The notes under the pieces are model-generated. The model did not search any database. It had not been told where the DNA came from and saw only the letters and a list, made by a program, of their open reading frames with translations. Both the position numbers and the translations under genes were made by a program. Below, in pieces: positions 1-8,645 of a stretch of 64,000 bases of DNA. This DNA comes from UBA1351 sp963677625. GTDB lineage: Bacteria > Bacillota > Clostridia > Lachnospirales > Vallitaleaceae. The stretch's first letter is position 1. Each line of letters begins with the position of its first letter. The stretch lies in the NCBI GenBank assembly GCA_963677625.2, contig CAXXSW010000007.1:744001-808000 (forward strand), given 5' to 3'.

Positions 1-1457
1 TATCCTTGATCGTATATTTCTGTATTATCCACAATTGGCTCATGAACTCTTTGAATTTTAACAGTTTTCTCCACAGCCTCATTAAAATCCTTATAAAGTC
101 CAACTCCAACACCCGCTAAAATAGCTGCACCGAGACTTGTTGCATGATCTGAATATGGTACTTCGATTCGTTTACCACTAATATCTGCCTTAATCTGAGT
201 CCATACTTGACTATTAGCACTTCCTCCAACACTGATTAATGTATCTACACCAGCACCAACTTCAAGTGCTGTTTCCAAATTATGTCTTAAAGAGTACGCC
301 ACACCTTCCATAGTTGCTCGAACCATATGCTTCCTTGTCTTATCAAAGGTGATTCCATAGTAAACGCCTTTTGCATTTGCATTCCATATAGGTGTGCGTT
401 CACCCTTCATATAAGGCAAAAAAACGACTCCTTCACTGCCTGGTAGAACCTGGTCTGCTTCTTCTGACAAAATCTCAAATGAAGATATCTCTCTCTGGTC
501 TGCTTGACTCTTTTCATAGGCCGCCAATTCTCTGTTAAACCAATTCAGTGTACCTCCTCCACCTGTTGTGCCACCCTGAAGCAACCACTTACCTGATATA
601 ATATGTGCTCCAAGAATCAACTTAGGATGTACCAAAGGTTCATCAAGACAGATGCTCATACCACCAGCTTGCCCCCCTTGTTCTTGGGTCTGTCCAGGAC
701 CCATGACACCAGCACCTAAGCTACAGCAAGCGGCATCAAGACCTCCGGCAACAACAGGTGTTCCGGCTTTAAGTCCCGTTAATTTAGCGACCTCGCCTGT
801 AACACCACCAACAATCTCATGACACTTTTGAATAGGCGCCATATGATCTAAAGATAGGCCTAACCTATCTACCATGTCTTCATTCCATTTATTATTTGCC
901 ATATCATAAAAATGAAAGCCATAACCTTGCGATGGTTCCTGTGATAGGTTGCCAGTCATCCGATAAACAAGAAAAGCATTTGAGTTAAGAAATTTATATG
1001 TCCTATTGTATACTTGAGGCTCATTATTTTTAAGCCATAGAATCTTGGGTGTAATATAGGCTGCGTCCACTGGATTCCCACTGAGTTCAATAATAAGTTC
1101 TTCTCCAACCGTATCTTTCATCCACTGGGCTTCCTTACTAGCTCTTCGATCTAACCATATCATAGTCGGATAAAGAACCCGTCCTTTTTCATCAATAGGA
1201 ATACAGGCCCAAGATGTACCATCAATTCCAATACCCTTTATATTAGCTGAATCAATTCCCGATTCATTAATCATCTCACCAATACCCTTAATCGCCTGCT
1301 TCCACCAATCTTCACAGTTCTGCTCTACATATCCATCTTGAGGATAATAGGTCTCATAAGATTTCGTTTTTGAACAAATAACCTGCCCTTCTTGATCAAA
1401 TACAGTCAACTTAAGCCCTGATGTTCCTTGGTCGATGGCTAGTAAAAAGTCTGCCAT
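1..1457 (-). CDS. FGGY-family carbohydrate kinase (xylulokinase-like), partial
   Basis: My own reading of the minus strand gives an open frame of 485 codons from the ATG at 1457 to the window edge, so only the last few residues are missing. It opens with the FGGY phosphate-binding motif (LLAIDQGTSGLK) and has the catalytic-base motif GGLDAACCSLGAGV plus a C-terminal VGGSANSQVWTQIKADI stretch typical of xylulokinase-type members. The family phosphorylates a sugar or polyol (xylulose, ribulose, fuculose, glycerol) with ATP in the cytoplasm. The start overlaps the stop of the FucU gene by one base (TAATG), so the two are translationally coupled. It is the last visible gene of a six-gene catabolic operon. 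The substrate cannot be told from sequence alone; a ketose or ketulose is inferred from the neighbours. Confidence 0.85.
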   Translation of the reverse strand, partial: MADFLLAIDQGTSGLKLTVFDQEGQVICSKTKSYETYYPQDGYVEQNCEDWWKQAIKGIGEMINESGIDSANIKGIGIDGTSWACIPIDEKGRVLYPTMIWLDRRASKEAQWMKDTVGEELIIELSGNPVDAAYITPKILWLKNNEPQVYNRTYKFLNSNAFLVYRMTGNLSQEPSQGYGFHFYDMANNKWNEDMVDRLGLSLDHMAPIQKCHEIVGGVTGEVAKLTGLKAGTPVVAGGLDAACCSLGAGVMGPGQTQEQGGQAGGMSICLDEPLVHPKLILGAHIISGKWLLQGGTTGGGGTLNWFNRELAAYEKSQADQREISSFEILSEEADQVLPGSEGVVFLPYMKGERTPIWNANAKGVYYGITFDKTRKHMVRATMEGVAYSLRHNLETALEVGAGVDTLISVGGSANSQVWTQIKADISGKRIEVPYSDHATSLGAAILAGVGVGLYKDFNEAVEKTVKIQRVHEPIVDNTEIYDQG

Positions 1458-1882
1458 TATACGACCACTCCCTTTTTCAAAATTACATTGGCATAAAGTG
1501 ATGCTTCACCTGTTGCTATAACAGCGTATGCTTGTTTTGCCCTTTCATAAAAAGCAAAACGTTCCATATGCTCAATCTCTTTTTTTCCTTCTTTTTCCTC
1601 AATAATCTGACCATATATATCCCAAATTTCAGGCACATAAGGATCTCCATCAACCACTTCCATAAGGGCTACTGGTCTATCTACATAAACATCTAGGGGC
1701 ATTAAATCAAGTATTGCACTCATAACATCTGCTACACCATGTCCGTCTAACCTTACTAGCCTCTGCCCATAATTAGCTGATGGAAAGTTACCATCAGCAA
1801 TAACAATTTCGTCGCCATGTCCCATTTCCATAAGAATTTTTAAAAGGTCCGGTGAAAGTATACCTGGTATATTTTTTAGCAT
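1457..1882 (-). CDS. fucU: FucU/RbsD-family sugar mutarotase
   Basis: This 141-residue protein has the length and motifs of the RbsD/FucU family: an early GHGDEIVIADGNFPS block with the catalytic histidine, a central DGHGVADVMSAIL block and a C-terminal tyrosine/asparagine region (LYANVILKKG). Family members interconvert alpha and beta anomers (FucU) or pyranose and furanose forms (RbsD) so that the downstream kinase or isomerase gets the right form. The ATG at 1882 follows an AAAGGAG Shine-Dalgarno sequence. It lies between the PfkB kinase and the FGGY kinase. FucU is preferred over RbsD because of the length (RbsD is about 130 residues) and the linkage to an FGGY kinase. The true sugar is not known. 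Confidence 0.8.
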   Translation of the reverse strand: MLKNIPGILSPDLLKILMEMGHGDEIVIADGNFPSANYGQRLVRLDGHGVADVMSAILDLMPLDVYVDRPVALMEVVDGDPYVPEIWDIYGQIIEEKEGKKEIEHMERFAFYERAKQAYAVIATGEASLYANVILKKGVVV

Positions 1883-1948
1883 TGTTTTTCTCCTTTAATT
1901 CAGCATACATATAATTACACTTAGCCATATCAATCTCTTATCAAAGCT

Positions 1949-2890
1949 TTATACATAGTCAGCAACCTTTTTAACTTCTGCTTGATCAAAATACTTGATA
2001 ACAAGAGCCTCTTCTACATAACCAGTCTGAGCATATTGGGTATTGGCTGTTCCACATGCAGATGCCATTTTTAGTAAACTTTTTTCATCCAGTCCACGTC
2101 TAATGCCAACAGCCAAACCGGCAACAAATGAGTCACCGGAACCTACGGTGTTGATAACATCTACAGATCCAAGAGAAACTTTATATATACCATCTGAAAG
2201 CCCTGCCAAAGATCCATCTTTTCCTAAACTTATTATCGGCATCTCGATGCCTTGAGATTTAAAATACCTTATAGCCTCCATCTTGTCTTCCAAGCTTTCG
2301 AGCGGTCCCATATAAAGCTCCTTTAACTCGTCTTCATTAGGTTTAATAGCATAAGGTTTTGCCTTGAAACCTGCTGAAAATGCATCACCACTTGAATCAA
2401 GGATAACCTTAATACCATGAACTTTAGCTCTTTCAATCATATGACTATAGAACGTTGACGGCACCCCCTTAGCAAGGCTACCTGAAATGGTTACCACCTC
2501 AGCCCCTTCCATCAATTCCTCAAAAACAACCATTTGACTAACAACTTCTTCCTTACTTAGGACCGGGCCACCTTCAAGTACTTCTGTACACTGGTGACTT
2601 TTTCTATCCGTAACATTAATACAGATACGTGTCTCACCTTCAATTTGGCAAAAAGCAGGTTGTATACCTAGGGCTTCTATACCTTCTTTAATATATAATC
2701 CATTACCACCACCAAGGGGACCGGTTGCACACACTTCCTCACCCATCATCTTAGCGACTCGGGCAACATTCAAGCCTTTTCCACCTGGTGAAACAATGGT
2801 CTCACTTGGTCGATGAACTTCTCCCAACCGATAGTTGTCCACAAAATAAATCTTATCAATGGCCGGGTTCATGGTTACAGTTAGAATCAT
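1949..2890 (-). CDS. PfkB-family sugar-phosphate kinase (1-phosphofructokinase / tagatose-6-phosphate kinase type)
   Basis: The 313-residue protein shows both PfkB signatures: GGKGLNVARV near residue 37 and NTVGSGDSFVAG near residue 245, the latter holding the catalytic aspartate and anion hole. The TMNPAID start is typical of the FruK/LacC branch, which phosphorylates fructose 1-phosphate or tagatose 6-phosphate to the 1,6-bisphosphate. Next upstream in the operon is a class II aldolase that could cleave such a bisphosphate, which supports this role. The start follows AGAGGTAAAGG. Which ketose phosphate it uses cannot be read from the sequence. Confidence 0.85.
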   Translation of the reverse strand: MILTVTMNPAIDKIYFVDNYRLGEVHRPSETIVSPGGKGLNVARVAKMMGEEVCATGPLGGGNGLYIKEGIEALGIQPAFCQIEGETRICINVTDRKSHQCTEVLEGGPVLSKEEVVSQMVVFEELMEGAEVVTISGSLAKGVPSTFYSHMIERAKVHGIKVILDSSGDAFSAGFKAKPYAIKPNEDELKELYMGPLESLEDKMEAIRYFKSQGIEMPIISLGKDGSLAGLSDGIYKVSLGSVDVINTVGSGDSFVAGLAVGIRRGLDEKSLLKMASACGTANTQYAQTGYVEEALVIKYFDQAEVKKVADYV

Positions 2891-2936
2891 CCTTTACCTC
2901 TTTTCTGTACGATCTAGCAAAAGACCGAGAGCCTAC

Positions 2937-3797
2937 TTAAAATTCAGCAGCCAATCCTTCTGATCCACAAAGAAGAATTTTCTTTTTAACAACTTCTTTA
3001 ACGGCATTTTTTGCAGCTCCCATGTAATTACGAGGATCGTTCTCCTCTGGATTGGCTATGACATCACGAATAGCTGCAACCATAGGATTCTTAAGTTCTG
3101 TAGCGATGTTAATTTTAGCCATTCCAAGCCTGATGGCCTTTATAACCTGATCATCAGGTACACCGGATGCTCCGTGTAAAACCAGGGGAATATCGACTAG
3201 ACCATCAATTTCTGCAATCCGTTCAAAGTCAAGATTAGGTTCTCCCTTATACATACCATGGGCTGTACCTATAGCTACTGCCAAGGTATCAATCCCTGTA
3301 TCTTCAACAAACTTCTTAGCTTCCTCAGGTATAGTGTAAGAAGCATCTGCTTCATTAACGAACATATCATCTTCTACACCACCGATTTTACCAATTTCAC
3401 CTTCAACCTGAACACCCACTGCATGAGCCATTTTGACGACGCTTTTTACTAAGGCCACATTTTCATCATACTCATGATGGGCACCATCAATCATGACAGA
3501 AGTGTATCCGTTTCGAATACAAGAAACGATGGTGTCATATGAAGGGCAGTGGTCCATATGAAGGGCTATGGGTATATCATATTTATTTCCTAGAGCCTTA
3601 ACAATAGCTGCTACACTTTCAATACCTGCATGACGAAGGGTTCCCGGCGTTGTCTGTATAATGACCGGTGCATTGAGTTCATATGCACCTTCGATAACAG
3701 CTTGAATCGTTTCTAAATTATGTATATTAAAAGCCGCTATAGCTTTCTTTTCTTCCCTTGCTTTCTTTATTAACTCCAATGAACTTACTAATGGCAT
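2937..3797 (-). CDS. class II ketose-bisphosphate aldolase (FbaA/GatY/KbaY family)
   Basis: The 286-residue protein has the zinc-aldolase motifs in order: LHMDHCPS (zinc ligand and catalytic acid region), MIDGAHHEYDEN, EGEIGKIGG, GTAHGMY and LHGASGVPDD. It would cleave fructose 1,6- or tagatose 1,6-bisphosphate to dihydroxyacetone phosphate and glyceraldehyde 3-phosphate. Length and motifs fit both fructose- and tagatose-specific members. The dehydrogenase upstream resembles GatD, and the next gene is a PfkB kinase, so a tagatose- or other hexulose-type route is a reasonable inference. The start follows AAAGGAGAAAAAT. Confidence 0.85.
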   Translation of the reverse strand: MPLVSSLELIKKAREEKKAIAAFNIHNLETIQAVIEGAYELNAPVIIQTTPGTLRHAGIESVAAIVKALGNKYDIPIALHMDHCPSYDTIVSCIRNGYTSVMIDGAHHEYDENVALVKSVVKMAHAVGVQVEGEIGKIGGVEDDMFVNEADASYTIPEEAKKFVEDTGIDTLAVAIGTAHGMYKGEPNLDFERIAEIDGLVDIPLVLHGASGVPDDQVIKAIRLGMAKINIATELKNPMVAAIRDVIANPEENDPRNYMGAAKNAVKEVVKKKILLCGSEGLAAEF

Positions 3798-3808
3798 ATT
3801 TTTCTCCT

Positions 3809-4858
3809 TTATAATTCAACAATGACTTTTCCTGATACCTGTCCTGCTTCAATGGCTTCAAATGCTTGCCACATCTCTTCTAAAGAAATCTTCCTATCAA
3901 TCAAAGGCTCAACCTTGATTTGCCCCGTCCCTAAATAATAGGCTGCCATTAACCATTCTTTTCCAGGATATGGAGATGAGTATGACATCCAAGAACCTCG
4001 AAGAGTCAATTCCTTTCGATTTATATATTCAAATTGTTTAGGTTCTATAGAAAAAGACTTATGTGGCGTTCCTATATACATGAGAGAGGCTTTTGCTCCT
4101 GCAATTTCAAGACACAGTAGTTCAGTCTGAGGAACTCCAGCCGTTTCCAGTACCATTTCAAACCCTTTTCCACCGCTTATCTTAGCTACCTTTTCAGCTA
4201 CATCATGGGTCTTCGTATTAATTACATAGTCTGCGCCTAAGAACTTGGCAACTTCCAACCTAGAATCATCTATATCAAAAACTGTTATTTCTCTAGCTCC
4301 CATGATTTTGGCACATTGAAGAGCTAGTAAACCAATCGTTCCCATACCTGTAATAGCAACACTTGACATAGGCTTAAAATCCATAAGGTAAAGGCCATGA
4401 AGAGCTACAGTAATAGGTTCTATAAAAGCACCCTCCATATAACTACAAGTTTCTGGGAGCTTGACTAGGTTGACACCGGGAGCTTTAACATATTCAGCCC
4501 AAGCTCCAAACTCTCTTGAACCGATAAAACTATAATTTTTACACAAGGCGTGTTGGCCACTCAAACAGGCATCACATTGATGACAGGGCTTGAGGGGAGC
4601 TACAGTAACCTTATCACCTGGAACCACATGACTTACCTTATTACCAACGGCTTCTACCTGACCTGAAAATTCATGACCAAATACGTTAGGATAATAATGA
4701 GAAGCACTACCAAGAACTCTTGGAATATCTGATCCACAAATACCGCTAGCCTTAACTGCAACTAAAACCTCATCAGGGCCTATTTCAGGCTTTTCTATTT
4801 CTTCAATACGAAGGTCTTTTTGACCATATAATACCGCTGCTTTCATTCCCTTTAGCAT
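3809..4858 (-). CDS. zinc-dependent alcohol/polyol dehydrogenase (MDR family, GatD-like)
   Basis: This 349-residue medium-chain dehydrogenase has the catalytic zinc ligands in GICGSD and GHEFSG, the four-cysteine structural zinc lobe (CHQCDACLSGQHALC), and a Rossmann GMGTIG motif near residue 170. GatD and sorbitol dehydrogenases oxidise a polyol or polyol phosphate to the ketose using NAD. It lies 11 bp upstream of the aldolase gene. The start is not certain: a strong GGAGG is about 17 bp before the ATG at 4858, too far for normal spacing, and a second ATG at 4846 (MKAAVLYG) matches the usual family N-terminus. Galactitol-1-phosphate, L-iditol or a related substrate are all possible. Confidence 0.8.
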   Translation of the reverse strand: MLKGMKAAVLYGQKDLRIEEIEKPEIGPDEVLVAVKASGICGSDIPRVLGSASHYYPNVFGHEFSGQVEAVGNKVSHVVPGDKVTVAPLKPCHQCDACLSGQHALCKNYSFIGSREFGAWAEYVKAPGVNLVKLPETCSYMEGAFIEPITVALHGLYLMDFKPMSSVAITGMGTIGLLALQCAKIMGAREITVFDIDDSRLEVAKFLGADYVINTKTHDVAEKVAKISGGKGFEMVLETAGVPQTELLCLEIAGAKASLMYIGTPHKSFSIEPKQFEYINRKELTLRGSWMSYSSPYPGKEWLMAAYYLGTGQIKVEPLIDRKISLEEMWQAFEAIEAGQVSGKVIVEL

Positions 4859-4959
4859 CCTATGTTTGGACGCTTCCTCCTTTATGAGTTTTACTCTTGT
4901 TCACTTATTTACTATGTATTCAGCATTTCCCTATATATAATAGGGCAAGCCTTGTCACA

Positions 4960-6000
4960 CTATTTCGTAATTTCACCATTTATATCCCAAAGGTCTTCCC
5001 ATGAATTGGCACCTTCCCAAAGAAATACTTGCCCCTTAATCAGACGGCAGTCTTTATTGATCTTACTAAGGGCTTCCATCTCTTCATCAGTGAGAGGATC
5101 TCTTACAGCCGCCATTAGATTACTTTTATATTCATTTTCTCTTACTGAAAATGGAATTGGAATCTGACCGCGTTGAACTGCCCATTTTACACAAATAACT
5201 GCGGGATGTACACCAAGTCTTTTTGCTGCTGCAACAACGACTGGATCTTCAATATCTACTGTATCTTTTTCAGTCTTATCTCTATCTGGCCTTGTTGGTG
5301 AACCAATGGGGCAAAATCCAATAGGTTGCATACCTTTATCCATACAATAATCATAGAGTTCCTCTTGTTGGAAATGTGGATGAAGCTCCATCTCATTGAT
5401 AGCTGGTTTAATTCTCATCAGGTCCCAAACAGCTTCAAACTTAGGTATGGTCATATTAGAGGTACCGATGTTTCTTACAAGTCCCATATCCACCAAGTGC
5501 TCCATCTGTCTCCAAGTAGCCATAAACTCATCTACTGAAAAAGGTTTAGAATCAGGATTTCTAGAATCTCCATCACAACCCGGTGCATGGTAATTAGGAA
5601 ATGGCCAATGAACCAAATAAAGGTCCAGATAATCCAGTTTCAAGTCCCGAAGAGTAGTTGCACATGATACCAAGATGTCACCTTTTCCATGCATGTCATT
5701 CCATACTTTGGAGGTGATCCATAAAGCTTCTCTTTTGACACCACCATTCATGGCAATTTCAAGCACCTGACCAATTTCCGGTTCGTTCATATAAACAGCA
5801 GCACAGTCAATATGTCTGTAACCTACGGATATTGCACCAAGTACCGCATCTGCAATTTCTTCCTTTGAAAAACGGTCAGAGCCAAAAGTACCAAGGCCTA
5901 CCGCAGGAATTTCATCACCTGAGGGAAGTTTTCTCTTAGGTACACTATTTGGATTAATAGCATCTTTTGCAATAGAAAAATGTGTTCTTAAATCTGACAT
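4960..6000 (-). CDS. aldo/keto reductase
   Basis: The 346-residue protein is an AKR-family TIM barrel. The catalytic tetrad is visible: Asp in HIDCAAVY, Tyr in the same motif, Lys in WITSKVWN and His in LYLVHWPFP. Such enzymes reduce aldoses or ketones with NAD(P)H. It is the first gene of the sugar operon, with an AAGGAG site before the ATG and an operator about 115 bp upstream. One oddity is the cofactor loop: the usual IPKS is replaced by IPFS (PIPFSVRENEYKS), losing the lysine that commonly contacts the NADPH phosphate, so cofactor preference may differ. The arrangement suggests it starts the pathway by interconverting an aldose and a polyol. Confidence 0.85.
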   Translation of the reverse strand: MSDLRTHFSIAKDAINPNSVPKRKLPSGDEIPAVGLGTFGSDRFSKEEIADAVLGAISVGYRHIDCAAVYMNEPEIGQVLEIAMNGGVKREALWITSKVWNDMHGKGDILVSCATTLRDLKLDYLDLYLVHWPFPNYHAPGCDGDSRNPDSKPFSVDEFMATWRQMEHLVDMGLVRNIGTSNMTIPKFEAVWDLMRIKPAINEMELHPHFQQEELYDYCMDKGMQPIGFCPIGSPTRPDRDKTEKDTVDIEDPVVVAAAKRLGVHPAVICVKWAVQRGQIPIPFSVRENEYKSNLMAAVRDPLTDEEMEALSKINKDCRLIKGQVFLWEGANSWEDLWDINGEITK

Positions 6001-6114
6001 GATCCATCTCCTTTATTCACTTAAAGTCATTTTTACCTCATGTATAGGTTACGTATATTCAAGTATGCGAAAAGGTTTATGCATATTGTTTCGTTTTGAA
6101 CTTTCTATATATCG

Positions 6115-6126
6115 CGAAACGTTTCG
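6115..6126. promoter_or_regulatory. LacI-type operator 1 (CGAAACGTTTCG)
   Basis: A perfect 12-bp palindrome CGAAACGTTTCG lies 115 bp upstream of the first gene of the sugar operon and just after the lacI gene. An identical palindrome lies in front of lacI. LacI/GalR regulators bind palindromes of this kind with a central CG. I infer that the adjacent LacI protein represses the operon here. A related half site (GTTTCGTTTTG) lies about 30 bp closer to the operon. Confidence 0.75.
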
Positions 6127-6180
6127 TTGTTATGGCTAAAGATATCCGGTTCCACTTATAAAAAGCAGATACCGGTTTTG

Positions 6181-7188
6181 TTAATCTCCTTTATACTTAT
6201 CTACAGACTCTTTAATAAAAATTTCTGTCTTGAGTCTATATGTCGCTGGAAAACTCTGATAATCTCCCTTTAACCGCTTCATCAACAATTTAGCAGCCGT
6301 CATACCAATCTCCTTCATAGGCTGCTCAACGATAGATAGGGGTGGTCTTACAATCTTGGAAATCTGAATATTGTCAAAGCCAATAATAGATAGGTCATCA
6401 GGAACATGAATATCTAAATCATTGATAGCCATTATAGCACCAATGGTCATTTCATAGTTAGTTACCATAACGGCACTTGGTCTTTCCTTCATTTGCCAAA
6501 AATAATTAATGGCCTTGTAACCACCTTCAACGGTATAGTCACCATTATAGATAAGCCTTTCATCCATGTCCAAGTCATAATCTTCATGAACCCTGACATA
6601 GCCTTTTCTTCTCTCACCAGCAGTATAGGCAGATTCAGGACCGCAAACAATACCGATGCGTTTATGCTTATGGATAATCAAAGCTTCTACTGCCTGATAT
6701 GAAGCATTCAAGTTATCTGCCAATACAGAGTCACATTCAAGCCCCTTAATCATTCGATCCAACAAAATAATTGGAATCTCTTGGTCCAAAAGGCTCTGAA
6801 TATAGTCTTTATCTCCTGCATATGAAACCATAATAATGCCATCTACCTTCTTGTCAATCAGAAAGTCTAGCTTCTTCCGTTCCAGCTCATCATCTTCTCT
6901 AAAGTCACAGATAATGGTTCCATAACCTTCTTTCAACAATTCATCTTCAATTATTGATACAATTGTTGTAAAGAATATATTCTCAAAAGAAGGAATCAAT
7001 ATACCAATGGTCATAGTCTTATTGGTCTTAAGCCCGGCTGCCATTTGATTTCTCTTGTATCCAAGAACGTCAATAGCTTCTTTAATAATCTCTCTATTTT
7101 CTTTCAAAACATTTCCACCATTCATATACTTAGATATGGTTGATATAGAAAAGCCTGTATATTTTGCCACGTCTTTGATTGTTGCCAT
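6181..7188 (-). CDS. LacI-family transcriptional regulator
   Basis: The 335-residue protein starts with the LacI helix-turn-helix and hinge helix (ATIKDVAKYTGFSISTISKYMNGG), followed by a periplasmic-binding-protein-like effector domain (LIPSFENIFFTTIVS, VDGIIMVSY, IGFDNIQISKIV near residue 275). It likely represses the aldo/keto reductase operon just downstream and itself, through two identical CGAAACGTTTCG operators that flank it. It has its own promoter (7225-7252). The inducer is probably the operon's sugar or a phosphorylated intermediate. Confidence 0.9.
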   Translation of the reverse strand: MATIKDVAKYTGFSISTISKYMNGGNVLKENREIIKEAIDVLGYKRNQMAAGLKTNKTMTIGILIPSFENIFFTTIVSIIEDELLKEGYGTIICDFREDDELERKKLDFLIDKKVDGIIMVSYAGDKDYIQSLLDQEIPIILLDRMIKGLECDSVLADNLNASYQAVEALIIHKHKRIGIVCGPESAYTAGERRKGYVRVHEDYDLDMDERLIYNGDYTVEGGYKAINYFWQMKERPSAVMVTNYEMTIGAIMAINDLDIHVPDDLSIIGFDNIQISKIVRPPLSIVEQPMKEIGMTAAKLLMKRLKGDYQSFPATYRLKTEIFIKESVDKYKGD

Positions 7189-7202
7189 TTAGTCCTCCAT
7201 CA

Positions 7203-7214
7203 CGAAACGTTTCG
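7203..7214. promoter_or_regulatory. LacI-type operator 2 (CGAAACGTTTCG)
   Basis: This is the second copy of the perfect 12-bp palindrome. It ends 14 bp before the lacI start codon and is centred about 20 bp downstream of the -10 box of the lacI promoter. A repressor here would block its own transcription, so autoregulation is the natural reading. Confidence 0.75.
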
Positions 7215-7224
7215 CTACAGATTC

Positions 7225-7252
7225 ATTTTAACACATATTTCTCTATTTGCAA
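7225..7252 (-). promoter_or_regulatory. sigma-A promoter of lacI
   Basis: On the minus strand TTGCAA (7247-7252) and TAAAAT (7225-7230) are separated by 16 bp. The predicted transcript start falls just before the operator at 7203-7214. Confidence 0.6.
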
Positions 7253-7259
7253 GTATAGT

Positions 7260-7586
7260 TTAATCGAAAAGTAATCCCCTCATCCTTAGTATAAACTGCT
7301 TAAACTCAGCTAAATCCATGGCCCGTGAATAGCGCTTAGATTCTTTTCCTTCGACAAAAATAACTGTTGTTGGCGCTGTATAAACACCATACTCGCCTTG
7401 TACTAAGGGTTCGTCTTCCAAATAAACCTGACCAAATACAATATCTTCTTCATCTTTTAATAAATCATTGATTTTCATTTTTAAGGGTTCACAGACACTA
7501 CAGGTTTTCGTACTATAGATAACCACAGTCAATGGATGCTTGTTAATTAAGTCTTTAAGCTCTTTGATATTTTGAATATTAAACAT
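7260..7586 (-). CDS. thioredoxin-like protein
   Basis: From the ATG at 7586 the protein is 108 residues with a CSVC redox motif (VVIYSTKTCSVCEPLK) near residue 28 and the cis-proline motif TAPTT near residue 70, both thioredoxin-fold hallmarks. It probably acts as a cytoplasmic thiol reductant or redox partner. An in-frame start 14 codons further up exists, but AAGGAG with 8 bp spacing clearly points to 7586, and the extra codons fall in a leader element. That leader belongs to the recurrent hairpin-SD family described in the findings. The gene stands alone ahead of lacI. Its CxxC dipeptide (SV) differs from the canonical GP, so its redox potential and role are open. Confidence 0.8.
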   Translation of the reverse strand: MFNIQNIKELKDLINKHPLTVVIYSTKTCSVCEPLKMKINDLLKDEEDIVFGQVYLEDEPLVQGEYGVYTAPTTVIFVEGKESKRYSRAMDLAEFKQFILRMRGLLFD

Positions 7587-7594
7587 AGTATCAA

Positions 7595-7640
7595 CTCCTT
7601 GGATAAATAAGTGACCTGTAAACAACATAGTTTATGGTCA
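7595..7640 (-). promoter_or_regulatory. recurrent hairpin-SD leader, copy 1 (thioredoxin-like gene)
   Basis: Read on the minus strand, an outer stem TGACC/GGTCA (7636-7640 with 7612-7616) encloses an inner hairpin TAAAC/GTTTA (7630-7634 with 7619-7623). It is followed by AGGTCACTTAT and an AAGGAG ribosome site. AGGTCACTTAT is shared exactly with the mscS leader. This is the most diverged of the four copies. Confidence 0.5.
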
Positions 7641-7839
7641 GCCAACATATATAATCAATTAGGAACAGGTAGTTAGGAACAAATCCTATTGACATTTTAC
7701 ACCTATCCTATCCTTTTTCATACACTTTTCATACATTTATCATATATTTATGCCAATGTTAACTTTTATAATGATGTCATAGTCATCAATTATTAGTAAC
7801 AACTAAACCATTCATATTTCATTTGAAAAGGAGTTTATT

Positions 7840-8562
7840 ATGAAAAGAAGAATTTTTACCCTTGCACTTACCTTATTTTTAGGCTTTACTACCATAAATG
7901 CCTATGCCGCTGAAACAGTTCCATCTGAACGACAGCAAGTACCACCAAAGGAATTCTCCATCGATGTTTTTGAAGAAAAATTTGATGAAAAAATGGCTGA
8001 GCATCAAGAGACAGCCAACCAACGCGTAGCTGAAAGAGTTGCTGAATTCGATTCTAGGCTTGCCGACGTTGAAGAGAGATCAGCTCTTCGTATGATTATC
8101 ATTGAAGAATACACACCTGAACTAGTCCAGGATTTTAAAGCTCTTGCTGACGCCCATCTCATGGTACACCAAAGCTTATTCGACGAACACTTACGTATCC
8201 GAACCGAACTCCAAGATGAAACCAACCAAGGACTGGAAGCACTTAAAGTAGACTTATTTGCATCACTTAAGGATGGTTCCATGACCACTACGGAAGTACG
8301 CCAAGCACTCAAAACTTTTTTCGAAGAACAAGGAGAGCAAGCAAGCGAATATAGAGAAGCTTATCTTGAAGAAATTGAATCATTGGACACTGAAAATAAA
8401 AGCAATGGAGAATTAGCAAAAGAACTTAAAGCAGAACTTAAAACAGCTCTAGAAAACGAAGACTCTGAAACCGTCGTTTCTATTCTCTATCAATTAGTAG
8501 ATCTGGCAAACACACATGTTGAGTATGATTATGCAAAACTCGCTATTCTAGAAACTTATTAA
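7840..8562 (+). CDS. secreted, charged, helix-rich protein of unknown function
   Basis: The 240-residue protein begins with a clear signal peptide (KRR, a hydrophobic stretch LALTLFLGF, then AYA-AE near residue 23) and has no lipobox cysteine. The mature part is very rich in Glu, Lys, Gln and Ala with heptad-like spacing and should be largely helical or coiled-coil. No catalytic motif is recognisable and I do not recognise the family. Export through Sec to the cell surface is inferred. It is a single gene with an AAAAGGAG site and a strong terminator right after it. Confidence 0.75.
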   Translation: MKRRIFTLALTLFLGFTTINAYAAETVPSERQQVPPKEFSIDVFEEKFDEKMAEHQETANQRVAERVAEFDSRLADVEERSALRMIIIEEYTPELVQDFKALADAHLMVHQSLFDEHLRIRTELQDETNQGLEALKVDLFASLKDGSMTTTEVRQALKTFFEEQGEQASEYREAYLEEIESLDTENKSNGELAKELKAELKTALENEDSETVVSILYQLVDLANTHVEYDYAKLAILETY

Positions 8563-8601
8563 TTCAAATCTTTATAATACTATAAAATATTTACAATCTT
8601 T

Positions 8602-8637
8602 AAACCCTACAAAATTGAAAAATTTTGTAGGGTTTTT
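8602..8637. terminator. rho-independent terminator after the secreted protein gene
   Basis: A perfect 15-bp stem (8602-8616 with 8621-8635) closes on a GAAA tetraloop and is followed by T residues. The A-rich 5' side would let it work in the other direction too. Confidence 0.9.
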
Positions 8638-8645
8638 AACATATC

